Shown piece by piece: positions 1-12,155 of a DNA stretch of 64,000 bases. Under the pieces are notes generated by a model. That model was not told where the DNA came from. It was given only the letters and a program-made list of their open reading frames with translations, and made no database searches. Origin of the DNA: Xylogone sp. PMI_703 (Eukaryota > Ascomycota > Leotiomycetes); NCBI GenBank assembly GCA_021399445.1, contig JAJTUQ010000001.1, positions 4,526,001-4,590,000 of the forward strand, written 5' to 3'. Position 1 is the stretch's first letter. Each line of letters opens with the position of its first letter. A program made the translations under genes and the position numbers.

Positions 1-379
1 TCAGGGGTTGGCGCGCTTGCGTGGACATTAGGTGAGCGATGAGGCTGAACGTCCGCAGAACATTTCAAATCTGATTTCAAACTTACCTGCTCTATGAAGC
101 TCAGACTATCGACTCATGAGAATGATCCATCGTAAATAGGCGTCAACTCCCAGGATAACTTCACATAACTGGAGTACCCCTTACAGTCATGTCGAATGAC
201 ATCATTGGCAGATCATGCATGATATTAAGCCCTGCAGCAAAGCGACTCTACCGCTCTTTTGCACTCTAATCTAGTCTTAAATAGATGATACGGATACCCT
301 AGATGCTCAAAAAAGGAACGCGAACAGCGCCTCTATATCTAATTAGATTATACTAATAAATCATTGTAACTACGCCCAC
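1..379. other. Left edge, no gene seen
   Basis: The segment lies 3' of the AMP deaminase gene, which is on the minus strand and ends at 380. I see no coding frame with recognisable content. It is moderately AT-rich and presumably holds the 3' UTR and polyadenylation region of that gene. Confidence 0.5.
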
Positions 380-3300
380 TTATTCCGCTTTCCCCTCACT
401 AATGGCTTCATCCACGCTCTTGCCAAGGCCGTCTCCTTTTACTGATCCTTTGACTGTTGATATGCTCGCATGATCATCATTCTCACTTATACTACCCTGC
501 CTCATAGTATCTTTTCTTTGTGGACGACTTAGCACGCCTGGGAATATTTTTGGTTCTGAGCCCATTAAATGAGGGTCACTGAAGTTCTCAGTGGACCATG
601 TTTCAGCTAAAGCACCATTAGAATGTGCGTTGCGCTGTATTGGTGGCTCAGTCAACTTTCCATTTCCATATGTACCTACTCGTGGTAGAGGGTGAGTATC
701 CAGGCGTAACTGAGACTGAGACTGAGACTGGGGAATTCGACTTGCTTGCGCTGGATGTTGTTGATATGTTGGAGCCGGATTTGACTTAGTAGCAGAAGTT
801 GGGGATTGTGGAGCTGGGGTCGATGCTCTGGTCGTATAACGCTCAATCCTGGTATATATTAGCTTTTTATATTAGGATTTCTCAAGCTTAGACAGTACTC
901 ACATAGCATGCTCTTGCAGTAAAGTCTCATGCCGGAATCCGACTCTTATATTTGGCACATTAGTCTTCGCCATAGCATTTCCCTTAACTCCAGGATAGTT
1001 GTAGTCGGCTCCTAGACAATGTTGCTTGATAGCATGCTCATAACCACTCTGCTTGACAGAGTTCTTCGCTAACTCACACATATCCACGGCACTGAGCTTG
1101 TAGATCTGTGCAGCTACGGAGTATTCTTCAATAAGTGGCTCTTTAGTAAAAGCAAACTGAAGCGGGTCATCAGTAGAAAGAGAAACATTTAGACCCCTCT
1201 TAAAATAGCTCAGGAAAGGGTTTCTTTCATACGCCAAAAACAATGCGTTGTTGCTCAGAGGTGACATTGCAACACCAATTTGCTCTAGATAAAAAATGTA
1301 CTGCAGCAGAGGAACCTTGCGGAGCAAAAGCCCATGGCTAATGCTGTGACAGCACATGGCGGCGACTGCTAAGTGATCTGTATCGCCAGCCTCGCCTGCG
1401 TGTGGCCGTAGCAGGAATGTATTAAACCCTCGTTGCTTCCGCCAGATATTTAAAGATGTCATGTTGGCGAACAAATAATATATCCAGTAGCTGTATGGAG
1501 GGTTCTGCTTCGAGTCCCAGTTCTTCGGAATCGGGAACTTTCTAAACAATCGTCGTTCGACTTTACTCTCGTCGTCAACACTGTCAAATCCAATTACTCT
1601 TTGTAGGAAAATGTGAAGATTTTTATGGCTGTTGGGATCCTGGGTCACTTCATAAAGAGGCTGGAATATGTTTTTGATCACCTGCTCGAAATTATCCATG
1701 AGGCCAGACGACTTGTAGACATCGAATAGTCGGGGAATCTGAATCAGCCATCTCACATTATGAGAGAAGAGCTTATTTTCAACCGCCCAAGTGGCTAGTT
1801 TGTCCCATTCATGGATGTCACGGCCATAGATGGAAATACGCCATTCAACCATTTGGTATTTGCTGGACTCGAGATCGGAAATAACCTCTTTGGTAATTTC
1901 CGCCAAATACCGCCCGTTGATAAAATTATCTGTCTTGAGAAATATAGTCCTGAGACGTGATTCTCCAATTGGATTGTATTTGAGATTGAATTTATCGAAT
2001 CGATGGAAGGAATCTTTGTGAGCCTAGAGAATGTTAGATCCGATAGGGTAGTATTATTCAAGGCAGCACATACATGCATATCAAGTGTGTCGATACTGAG
2101 ATCATACGCCGTCAAGTGAATACTTTCAAAAACTTCTTGAAGAGTAAGATGTTTTCCATCTCGGAACATAACAATCTCATCCGGACACTTCTTCATTTTA
2201 CTTTTGATAAATCGAAGGAGATGCTTCTGATTCATACAAGCTGAATGATGAACGTGGGTATCGACCTTTCTGACGTTGTAGAAATCTCTGTGTGGGACTC
2301 TTTTGCTGTCTGCCATCTCTTGATATTCGTTGAGAAGGACATAGAGATTGAACTTGCCCTCTAAATACTGTAGTCGGCGGAATGCAAAACTCTTACTTGG
2401 TCCATCGGACGATATGTTCAGAACATCCTCTAGATCTATATAGAATTCTCGAATAGTAGGTACGTTGATGACGGGAGAATCTTGTTCCTGGGCTTGTGCG
2501 TTCTCGTACACCTGGTAAACGCCATTTCCATCAAGATGGAACGTCATCTCGCTACGATCAGGAAGAGGCAATAAGTCCTCTAACACAAAGTCAGATCCAA
2601 TATCCTCTCCAGGCTTTCGTTTACGCTGTGGGAACCTTGGAGGTTGAGGGGTCTGGGAGCTGGTAGTTCCACCCTTTACTGAAGTTACGTATTCGCTTCC
2701 TCTGGTCTGTGGCCTTTCCTGGGGAAGTATAATACTGTTAGTCATGCTGTTCACTCCAGAATTTGCCCCTGTCCGGTCCGCTTCTTCCCAAGCCGGTCTT
2801 GGTGGTGGTGGATAAATAGGCCAGTTGGGATCGTCTTTGGGATTGTCGCCATCTCTTTGAAGAGATAATCTGATATACTTCCTTCTGAGGTCTATTACTT
2901 TTTGGATGTTTGTATAAATAGTATTTAATTCCGAGGTAATTTGAGAATCACTCTCAATATAGCCACCGGGGCCATGTCCTAGTCCAATTCCAGCGCCAGC
3001 GCCGTGCAATCCTTCATATTCAAGTGAACCCTTGGGCTCATGAGGAAGGTCTGGATGTGTAGAATGTGCTCTTGCGGCTATATCTGCTTGTAACAGAGAG
3101 CTTTGACGACGAGGAGTAAACCTGCGCTGAAAACTAACAGATGGTTCCTGTACAATATTGCTCTCAGGCGCCTTTCCTGGATCCACCATTCCTGTAGGTT
3201 GCGAGGTTCTATACCTATTATTGTCTTGCCCAGTATGAAGGCCGCTTGTCATGGAGGTTAAACTACCAGTTCTCTGAAGCCCAAATTGATCGTTCTGCAT

Positions 3301-3834
3301 TATATTTGGGTATGAAGTAGGATTCAAGGACGGGCTACCGTGCTGTGAGGCTTGTGAATTATTCCAGCTGCCACCAGTCTTCTGGGCCTCTAATTGAACG
3401 CGCTGGTAGAAAAGCTTCGCATCGGCTTGAGTCAACTGTTTATCTGCGGTATAATCGTAGAAAGCTGTTTTTCTTTGCATATCCCTAGGAAGCATCCCGT
3501 CCTGAGACTCGTACTGAGCGCCTTCGTCGCTTCTACCTGGTATTGCCGGCTCTGGAAGCATAGATTGGTCTCCATCTCGCCCGTCATCCAGAGTGCCCTC
3601 AGACCCTTCGTCCCCATCTCCTTGATAATCTTCCTCCTCTTCAGACATATCCGCAAAATGGGTACTGTTTGAGGTGCCAATTTTAGGAGAGTTGGATGCA
3701 GTAGAGGGCCCCTGCGATATAATTCCTTGAATGAAGGTTGTCAGCTTTAACTCATGCTGGTATAGTATTGCGAGGCTGGGCATCAAGATTTGTGTCCAAG
3801 ATTTGTGCCCTTAGAAATGCAACGTACCAGCCAT
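380..3834 (-). CDS. AMD1: AMP deaminase
   Basis: AMP deaminase hydrolyses AMP to IMP and ammonia in the cytosol and balances the adenylate pool in the purine nucleotide cycle. My model has four exons (3828-3834, 2074-3725, 903-2023, 380-848) and 1,082 residues. The metal-binding segment [11 protein letters not shown] sits near residues 491-501, HAGEAG near 761-766 and [10 protein letters not shown] near 834-843, all hallmarks of the family. About 480 residues before the catalytic core are acidic, then Ser/Pro/Gln-rich, as in the regulatory extension of fungal AMP deaminases. The C-terminal exon is also low-complexity and has an SQSQSQSQ run. The first exon is only 7 nt (ATGGCTG before GTACGT), so the start is the weakest part. 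Initiation at the inner MSEEEED methionine (about 3648) is the alternative. The family call is secure. Confidence 0.93.
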
Positions 3835-4223
3835 TGTGATGTTGGGGTTACTCTGGTTGTTACCGTGGGAAATAAAATCTAAATATAGCTGACAGACCCC
3901 AATCTGTCGCACAAGTTCCTTTTAACTGCACTTAGGGAATATGTGGGAGGATCGCGCTCATGGGAATGCAGTTTCCACAAATTCTTCCTCGCAAGTCTAC
4001 AGCAAGCTTACCTGCTGTACAACAGCCTGTGACATAGCGCCAAGCCACCGATACAACTACAGCAAACGCCTAAAGCTAAAGTCGCCTATTCTTTCCATTT
4101 AGTCATTATACTCCACGCTACGGATAGAGGGGCTCGAGGGGTAAATGCAGATCATAAGAATCATATCAATTCATATCTATCCTCTAGCTTTCATTAAACA
4201 GCCATTGTTCCCTAACATAGAAT
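3835..4223. other. Intergenic, AMP deaminase promoter side
   Basis: This 389-bp spacer lies between two minus-strand genes. It should contain the promoter and 5' UTR of AMD1 and the 3' end of the sugar transporter. No frame or repeat of note was seen. Confidence 0.5.
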
Positions 4224-5791
4224 CTATCCCGCGTTGGTCTTGCGTCTCGGCCGATTGGAAGCTGCCTTGCCGTCAAGAGCATACATAGCGCCTGCCCCGA
4301 ATACAATGCATGCGCCTAACAGCGTGCCTGCAGACAAACGATTGCCAAACAGCCATATGCTTAGGAGAAGACTAACTAATTTCCGTACATTCAAGACAAT
4401 AGTGACTGTGAGTGCTGAAGATACCGCAGCGAGTAGATTGACCCCACGTATACAAGCATACTGAGTCAGGATATTGATTGCAAGGTACACTAGCTGGCTC
4501 GGAATCTGTATTCTATCAATCTCTTCGTGAAGATTTGGAGGCAGTTTGTTGATTGCGTCATAAGATGGTAGACCTAATGGAGGCGAAGATGCCAGCCGGG
4601 CAAACTGTTCTTTCATGGAAGGTATGAATGGTATGAACAACGGAAGCGCAAGGAAATGTGAGTAGAAGAGATTTTCCTTCCATTGACCTCCGTATCTCTT
4701 GTAGGTCTCTTCCGTGTACAGGCCCATAACGGCTGAAAGAACCTGAGCAATGAATAATATTGCGAGACCCGTGTTGAATGATGTTAAGCTTTCATCAATA
4801 GAGTCGGTTTTCTAGGCATTGTTAGTATTTCTGGAGGTGAGTAAAAATGTGCCAAATACAAACCTTCGATTGTGCATCTGACCAGGCAGCAACTATGACA
4901 CCAATTGTGAGGAGAATGACGGCAATAACCTTGGTTCTTGAATAGCGCTTGCCCCAGAGGTACCCCGCTGTAATAGTGGTGACACTTCCACCTGACCGCA
5001 AGATGATATGCAATGGAACCGAAATATTATAGCTAAAAGCATGATTGTTCAGGACGTTAATACTGAAGAATAGGACAATATTGAATAGCCATCTGCGCAG
5101 AGGGACTTTGTTGGGCCTTAGGAATAGGGGAGGTCGAGTCCGGTCGAAGTGAGTGATATAACCTGTACAGGCGATAAAGATGAATTGGACAAAAGTCAGA
5201 AGAGTTCCTGGAGATATAAGAGTTAGATGTGCCTTTACTGCGTGTTTAAAAAGGAATAGACATACCACTGGAAGGCTCAACTCTAGACAACCTCGTAGTT
5301 AGCAATCATTCCAGCATACCCAACTCTTGTCGCGAATCCACTCACTTTATAATTGCTTCTAATGCAAAGACCTAGTTCATATTGTAAGCCACCAAGTTAT
5401 ATTGTATGAGAAAGCTACCAGTGCGTCAGGAACACGTTCAAAAACTCACATTCGAGCAGCAACCTCCAAATATCAGGGACAGCATCACACCAATTGTAAG
5501 CCATTGTGGGATCGTTTCGATGAACATGCGCCCAGCGAGGGCCATTGCCTTAGAGAACATTGTTCGCTCGTCCTGAATTCCATACAACTCGGCGTTTTCC
5601 AACGACGGGCCAGCGTTGATGACCTTGGGGACTATGACATCGCCTTGCGAGGTGACAGAAGCGGCGGCGGCGGCGGAAGCAGAGACGTTGGCTTGTAGAT
5701 CTCGCAGGGTGGTGCGTCGGCGAGTGGTCGACTGTACGGTCATAGGGTAGGAATTGGAGCTGCTCCGGTCAGTCTTGCGTCTTTTCGGCAT
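4224..5791 (-). CDS. YEA4: UAA-family nucleotide-sugar transporter (Yea4-like)
   Basis: This is a multi-pass ER/Golgi antiporter of the UAA family. The closest resemblance I recognise is to Yea4, the UDP-N-acetylglucosamine transporter linked to chitin and glycan synthesis. Five exons (5450-5791, 5346-5371, 5266-5282, 4864-5207, 4811-4224) give 438 residues. Two exons are very short (26 and 17 nt) and encode the join between FGGCCSNVFALEAI and EPSSGTLLTFVQF. Hydrophobic helices alternate with conserved loops such as HAFSYNISVPLHIILRSGGSV, VMGLYTEETYKRYG and FYSHFLALPLF, which are typical of SLC35B4/Yea4 proteins. The N-terminal 80 or so residues are basic and Ala/Thr-rich. The start at MPKRRK (5791) was preferred over in-frame methionines upstream. 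Substrate specificity is inferred from the family only. Confidence 0.88.
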
Positions 5792-6934
5792 CGTGATAAA
5801 AGAAGGGCAATCTGGCATGATGCGCGAGCAGCAGTGCAGTGCTTGGTTTCCATGGAACAGAGGGAATTCACAAAGCTGACACGTCGCCGGTACGGGATGC
5901 GTGGCAGATTGGGGCCAGTTCATGCCACGGCGGACGAGGTGAGAGCGCAGAACTTACATCACAGAGAGAGAGGAAGAGAGAGCACTCGAAAGGAAAGGAA
6001 GGCTACGGCCGCTACCGAAGTCACATTCACGATCAGCAGGTGCGGACGTACAGGACAGGACAGCAGAGCATAGCACGCCTAAGTAGCGAGCAATTTAAAG
6101 GTTCGCTCATCACTGCCAGAAACGCCCGTTGGCACGCTGGCGGAAAGGGCTGGCCTGGCCCGCTAAGCCCGCTCTTGCCTTGCCAACAGGGGCTGCGGCG
6201 CTCGATTGCCGCCCCCGGGAGTGGCTGGAGCAGCCCTGAACACTGCCGCCGCTTGGCGCCATGTTATGCTTAAACGGCGCTGCTCCTACAAGGCTGGGCT
6301 TGGTCAAAGCTGCCCTGAGGCTGGTGAAGCGGGCAGATCACGGGATTATGGAGCATCAGGACGGTGCAACTAGCAGAATAATTACAGTAATCTTTCATTA
6401 GCCATACAATCTAGCGGGGAATCCTCAGACTACAGCAGAGCAGAGCAGATCCGATCAGAACATGAAGCAACAGCCAAGAACAATCTACTTTACACAATTT
6501 TGTATTTTGTCTTTATCTTCTAGAATCATTCAATTGCGAGCTTGACTAGATAGGTACGCAGGGAGTGTGACGAGCTGCATGGGGCCATGAACAGCTTCAT
6601 CAATCAAAATTGTCAGCGTGCGAAGGTGCCGTCCGAACGAAACTCCCTGACAAACCAGAGAAGGACGAAACGCTTCTTCCACTAAGGTCTGTGTCGTGGA
6701 CCTCACGATCCGGCTCATTGACGTTGCACCACCCTACTTCCTATCACCTAAGATCGCAACTTCTCTATTCACCACGGCCATCATTTGCTTCGTTTTTCTC
6801 ATGACGGGAAGTCTGCAGTTATGGACTGAGATCGATATATCTAGGCTAATGAGTCTAGAAACACACTTTGACCAACCTCGCACTAAAAACGCCGAGAGAA
6901 GATGACCGTAGACCGCTTCCTAATAAACCCAGCC
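5792..6934. other. Intergenic, no gene supported
   Basis: This 1.1-kb spacer should carry the promoter of the sugar transporter and the 3' region of the PP2A B gene. Open frames across 5.83-6.31 kb on both strands have atypical composition and no motif. I treat them as chance frames in a GC-richer patch (about 6.1-6.3 kb). Confidence 0.5.
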
Positions 6935-8805
6935 CTACAATGCAGAGAATACGAAAAGCTAGAGTCGGAAGGTTAGCGTGCAATTCATTGCCATACGCGC
7001 CACAGACACTCACATTGTTGGTTGCCGCAATGGCAATACTGTCTTCAAATGGATGCCAACTCATATGCAAAATCTTCTTGTTGAAATCAATCTGATCTGC
7101 ATCCGTCTCCTTCCTCATCCTTCCACCCTGACCGCCTGCCCCAGCAGCAGGGCTTCCTGCTCTGGAGCCACCCTTCTTGCCATTCGTGGCCGAGTTTATT
7201 GGTGTCGGTACACCAACTTTCTTGGCCTTGAAGGCTGACTTATCAGCTTGCAGAACAACCTCGACTTCCTTATCTGGGTCGGATGGGTAAATCATAAAAT
7301 TGTTGTTGTAACTTCCGGTCATTACGTTCTTAGCATCTCCCGAGAAAACCACTTCAAACTTATCGAAAATGCTGTCATTCTCGTACGTATCGCAGAGGCG
7401 GGGTCGGAGATGCTCGTGGATTGGAATCGTCTTGATAGGCTGCCTTTCCATATTGACATCCCAAATCTTAACAGTAAGATAGTCGCGAGAGAGGATATAT
7501 CGGCCATCATGGGAGAATCGTACATCCGAAATGGAGGATATAATCTCTGAGAAGAAAGATCTCGCGGCGGGATCCTCTTCTTGCTCAAATTCTGTGGGAA
7601 GACATATCATTAGCGACGCAAGCTCTACCACCCACAGACGTTATTTGACTTACGTTTGGCGTGCTGATCACATAAAGCGCTTTCTCGCATGTCAGCGAGC
7701 TTGATGGTACCTTTTGAACTTGCATACATGAACCAGTTACAACTCATAGGGTGGAATTCTGCAGCAGTGATGACCTCCGTTAACTCTTCCATGTTGGCTG
7801 GCTTGATATCAACGATGTTGAAACTCTGGTCTTGGATATTAAGGTTCCACAAGTTTATTCTCAAGTCATCACTGCTGATGAATGTCTCACCATCACTATT
7901 GACAGAGATGCTGTTGATATGGTATGCATGTGCATTGGCATAAGTTCGTCGAGGCACTGCAGCGACAACAGTATCATGATGGGTAAGGCGGGGGAGTTTT
8001 AGATCTAGAGAGCTTGTGAAATGGACATTATGCAGAGGCTTCATAGGCCCTCCGCCTCCTACGCCGTTACCAGGAGTAGCATCATGCGACAGATTATTCT
8101 CCGCCACTACTTTTAATGACTTCTCGAACACCTTCCATAACTTAATAGTTTTATCATTTGTCGAGAGCAGATAGTGTGAGGCATTCTGTCGCCGACACCA
8201 TTTGATTTTGTTTATTTTTTCTTCTATTTCGAGGGATTTAAGGTAATCAAATTCGGGCTCGTGAGATTGGAACTCGGTATGGAACTTGTACTCGCACGTT
8301 TTTTTCTGTAGAAGTCAGTGTGGACTCTTCCTGAAAATATCAACATGTTGTCTCAGAGCTGAATATTGCATACTGTTTCATTTCTCTCAAAAAGCACCAC
8401 TCGTCCACCTTTGTCTCCTGTTGCTAAATAGTTTCCGGTATGATCGAACTCTACCGTAGAGATGATGTCGGCTATGATAGGTATTTGTTAGCTTTCGTTG
8501 TTGAGAGTAGGAGATTGCAACGTCAGAGAGAGAAATAGGGATAGAAGTATGATAAGGTTGCAGGTATTGAGACCAACCTTCCGTTATATCCTCTACATCA
8601 CCTTTGTCTCCAAAGCATCTGGTTAAGAAGTTAGCGCCAACACAATACATCTATTCACTATGCAGTTTGCAGGAATCTAGAAGCAGACTAGATCCACTAC
8701 AATCAATGCTATAGGCCAAAACTAGCAATCAACCAAGTTGGGATAGTGATGGTATGCTTACTGTGTGAACTTCCATGTTGGAGAGTTCGTGTCCGCTTCT
8801 ACCAT
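6935..8805 (-). CDS. CDC55: PP2A regulatory subunit B (B55/Cdc55), WD40 protein
   Basis: This is the B55 regulatory subunit of protein phosphatase 2A. It directs the catalytic and scaffold subunits to targets in mitosis, the spindle checkpoint and morphogenesis. Six exons (8762-8805, 8578-8618, 8374-8471, 7654-8305, 7014-7591, 6935-6958) give 478 residues. B55 signatures are clear: [60 protein letters not shown]-like [17 protein letters not shown], and the repeats [20 protein letters not shown] and [16 protein letters not shown] Gly/Ala/Lys-rich insert near [16 protein letters not shown] lies before the last blades, as in other fungal orthologues. The last exon codes only for LFVFSAL and the stop. 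The intron after exon 2 uses a GTTGGT donor, which is less common. Family and model are both well supported. Confidence 0.95.
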
Positions 8806-10164
8806 CTTTTCCTACCAGCGCGCGGTGAGGGAAAGTACTCCTCGCCGATGATATACAAAAGCAGGAAGCGAAGCTGGAACAGGTTCGGTAAATAACTTTG
8901 ATCGCGTTGACAGTCTAGAGGATATTTTGGTCCAACGCACAGCAGGCTGCGGTACTGATATAGGCAAGGGTATGCTCCTCGTGTTGGATCGAAGGTGAAA
9001 TGTGTGGCGCGGGGATTGCGAGAAGGAGGAGATGCAAAACAGGCAAACACTCCTGTTGAAGCTGCAACAGGGTAGCAAGAATTCAACCGTTAAGGAAGTG
9101 GATAGTGCAGAAGACTTCTGGAGTGAAAGATCAAGGTTAATGGAGATGTCGTGGGGTTGTGGTCGGCTTGGCGAGCGACAGTGACGAGAGATGCGGCAAG
9201 CAGCCTCAGCAAGATCGGGCCAAAATTAAAAGGCGCGCTAGGATGACAAACACCCCACAAAGGCACCAAGAGCTTCTGGAAAGGTGACAGCCTTCCCTCT
9301 TCCACTCCCACAGCTGCGTGTACTCTGCGATATCGAGGTGGGCCGAAGGAGGTTTGCTCTGCGGCCTCGAGGCTCTATGTCATACCACCAAATGCCCCTC
9401 AGAGCCGTGCGTGTTCTGGACGACAAATTCGGGGGAGATAAGTAAGTTGGTATGCTGAGCAACAGCTTTCGATCGGGCGATACGGACTTAAATGGTCAGC
9501 CAGCTTTTAGACCAAATCTGGCTTCTGCAGTACTGCTTCTCGTTGCTACGTGTGTCGGGGCCGGTCTAGGTCATCCGGGAACTTTAAGAGTTCCCAATAT
9601 CACGCATCTGCGGGACACTGTTGTCACTTCCCCGTACTTCCCGCCGCTTTGCAATTATCACCGCCTCGCCTCCAAGGCTGCGAGTCTTTCTATAGCTCTT
9701 GGTTTGTAGAGCTCTATCAGGTACAGCAATGTACCTTGGGGCCTGAGTTGTTCGCGCCCAAGTCTAAGCTGACGGTACCTTATGTACTGTGATACTCTGA
9801 CCTACTTTTGCCTTATGGCGCTTTCTCCTGGTAAGCTATCTACGCTTTCATTTCCTAGCTGCGGGAAAGTAAACGGCTTTCTTTCATAGCGTTTTCATTG
9901 CATAAAGTTATTTGATATAACCATGGATCTATTTCCCAACTCCGCATAGACTGTGTCTATGCATACAGAAGAGGGATATCGGCACGTGACTTACCCCTCC
10001 ATAATTGGCTACCATGTTGTTGTCTATTTATCAGGCGACGATGACGTATGTAGCTATCACGATATAGTCAACATATGAAATGGAAGTTGACCACGAGATA
10101 TCCTTTCCCGTCCCAACTCAGGATATGACATAAAAGCAAAAGTTTTATATGATCCACGGCCAAA
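8806..10164. other. Divergent promoter region
   Basis: This 1.36-kb divergent spacer lies between the minus-strand PP2A B gene and the plus-strand PEBP gene. Small frames on both strands around 8.8-9.8 kb show no family content. A CACGTG hexamer lies at 9983-9988, about 180 bp before the PEBP start. Beyond this I see nothing specific. Confidence 0.5.
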
Positions 10165-10947
10165 ATGCAGTTGATTCACTATACCATTTTGCTGTCAATG
10201 GTAGCAACTTCGTGTTTAGCCTTCAGGGATCAAGAAGTCTTCGAAAATCTGAGGGATCCATTCGATATTATCAGACATACGTAAGTAATTGTGCTGTGCC
10301 GTCATTATCATGGCCATAGAGCTTATATATACAAAAGCTTGCAGGATGCAGGAGTCATTGACGACGTACTAGATGATTTTAAGCCTTCCTGCTTTCTACT
10401 TCCTTACTATGGGATTGAACGACCGGTGACTCTGGGTAATGCGCTGAAAAAATCGACAACTAAAGATGCTCCATCTGTGAAAATCTACTGCCCCGGACAA
10501 CAGGATATAAAAGGTCTCACCATAGCTCTAACAGATCCGGATGCACCATCTAGAGATAACCCTAAATGGTCGGAGATGTGCCACTGGATTGCAACAATCC
10601 CGGAAGAAGATGGCCATAGACTGGCTCAATCAGAAATTACTTATGATCCAGATGACCTTGATGAACTAGTTGAGTGTATGAAATCATTCTCTACTAATTT
10701 TGTAAAATTATCTATGCTAAGTTGGTTATCCCTGACAGACAAGAGCCCTGCACCACCTCCAAAAACGGGACATCACCGATATATATTTGTACTCTTGGAA
10801 GGGGCAAACTCCAATTTAACCGAACCAGATGACCGTCAGCATTGGGGCACTGGGAAAGCAAGACATGGTGTTCGGGATTGGGCTAAAAAGGAGGAACTCA
10901 AGGTGGTCGGTGCAAACTTCTTTTACGAGAAGAACAAGAAGCAATGA
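10165..10947 (+). CDS. Secreted PEBP-family protein
   Basis: This protein belongs to the phosphatidylethanolamine-binding protein family, which includes RKIP, FT and the yeast carboxypeptidase Y inhibitor Tfs1. The PEBP ligand-pocket motif LTDPDAPSRDNP, the histidine in MCHWI and the later HRYIFVLLEG segment are all present, and the protein ends with GANFFYEKNKKQ. Exon 1 (10165-10280) opens with MQLIHYTILLSMVATSCLAF, a good secretion signal. I join it to exon 2 at 10338 (57-nt intron, 241 residues). An acceptor at 10319 (39-nt intron) would also keep frame but is short for a fungal intron. An acidic insert (TYDPDDLDELVECMKS) lies between the two conserved halves. Role unknown: secreted PEBPs may inhibit proteases or bind lipids, but nothing here tests that. 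Confidence 0.85.
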
Positions 10948-11153
10948 AGGGCAAATTGAATTCAGAATTACCACTTCATATGACGTGTTATAATCTTCAA
11001 GGGACCTCTCACGGTATTGCAGTCACGCTGGGGAGTTAAGGAATAGTAAAATACCTTCGTGTTACTCCGAAATCGGATGTATTTCATGGCGAGATTTTTG
11101 AATAGTTCAGTTAACCCACAATGGAATTGATGGAGTAAGGGAAGGGGACTTCA

Positions 11154-12155
11154 TTATTTTCTTAAATGACTAAGTATCATAGCGAGTCTTCTAAGAGCTT
11201 TGGGTTCCTGTGACTCCGATCCTTCAGCATTACCCATCTCTTCCACTTCCTTTCGAGCCTCCTTTACAAGGGGCAACAGACCACCCCAAACTTCATCAGC
11301 ATATCGAGTTAAGACTCCATCCCACTGTTCCCTCCACATCTGCCTAACTGCGCCAGGTTCCCCGCTGACTCCAAAATACATATAAGATTCATTAGCAGAA
11401 GAATCAATCCTGGGAACGTTGTATTGGTCCACAAAAGAAGGGTTTAAGTTTAGTGGGTTATCGGCAGAAATGGAACCATGAGGCTCGAAAGGGGGAAAGA
11501 GGTCCTTTGTAATAGCACGGATCTGAGAAAGTTGCTCCTCTGAAAGGCCCCAGTCAAAGGATTCTTCATCCTCTCCTGGGGCTTCAAACACGTCGCTCGT
11601 AGTATTAGAGCCCGATAGTATAGCCACTACTTCAGCTCCATCGAGGCGCTCCTGCTCAGCGACAGTAATAGGCTGTGATACAGCAGAAACCGGGAGCTGA
11701 GAGTCTGCTCGACCAAGGATTGGACCCAAGGCTTGTCCAGTCACTAGGGCATCCTGATCTGGCCCGGACAGTTTAGACGTGTCGATGCCATCTAAAAAGC
11801 TTGAAAACTCCAACTCGGCATTTCTGACGTGTTCTTCACTATGTCCTAATCGAAAGGAGCTAGGGGCTCCTCTAGCCTGATTGGAGGAGGGCGCATTATG
11901 TTGAGCTTGCTCTGAGCTCTCTGCCCAAGCCGAATTGCCACTGCCAGCTGGTATGTGGCCTTTCCCGGAAGTTGTTGAGGCAGTAACAGCAGCATCTTTG
12001 ACTTCATTATTAGCTGGAGCAGCAAAGGTACTTTTTGTCAGTCCAGTAGCCGAGGCTACGACTCTCGAGAACAGCGAGTCTGGAGCAGCATCGTTGGAGC
12101 CCTTTTCATCCTCTCTTTCGTCTGGAGCACGACCCTTGCCCTTGTCATCACCCAT
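11154..12155 (-). CDS. Hypothetical protein, 333 residues
   Basis: This is a single-exon frame with a clear ATG (MGDDKGKGRAPDERED). I do not recognise the family. The N-terminal two thirds are polar and low in complexity, rich in Ser, Ala, Gly and acidic residues, and probably disordered. A short hydrophobic stretch, ELEFSSFLDGID, sits near residue 115. The C-terminal 120 or so residues look folded: FDWGLSEEQLSQIRAITKDLF is followed by aromatic and acidic helices (MWREQWDGVLTRYADEVWG) and ends in RRLAMILSHLRK. No signal peptide or membrane segment is visible. It is convergent with the PEBP gene and divergent from VPS1. Length, composition and the structured tail argue for a real gene. Function is unknown. 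Confidence 0.7.
   Translation of the reverse strand: MGDDKGKGRAPDEREDEKGSNDAAPDSLFSRVVASATGLTKSTFAAPANNEVKDAAVTASTTSGKGHIPAGSGNSAWAESSEQAQHNAPSSNQARGAPSSFRLGHSEEHVRNAELEFSSFLDGIDTSKLSGPDQDALVTGQALGPILGRADSQLPVSAVSQPITVAEQERLDGAEVVAILSGSNTTSDVFEAPGEDEESFDWGLSEEQLSQIRAITKDLFPPFEPHGSISADNPLNLNPSFVDQYNVPRIDSSANESYMYFGVSGEPGAVRQMWREQWDGVLTRYADEVWGGLLPLVKEARKEVEEMGNAEGSESQEPKALRRLAMILSHLRK

Noticed and set aside
5834..6310. Open frames on both strands in a GC-rich patch
   Set aside because: No family motif, overlapping opposite frames of similar length, and they lie in the promoter of the sugar transporter.
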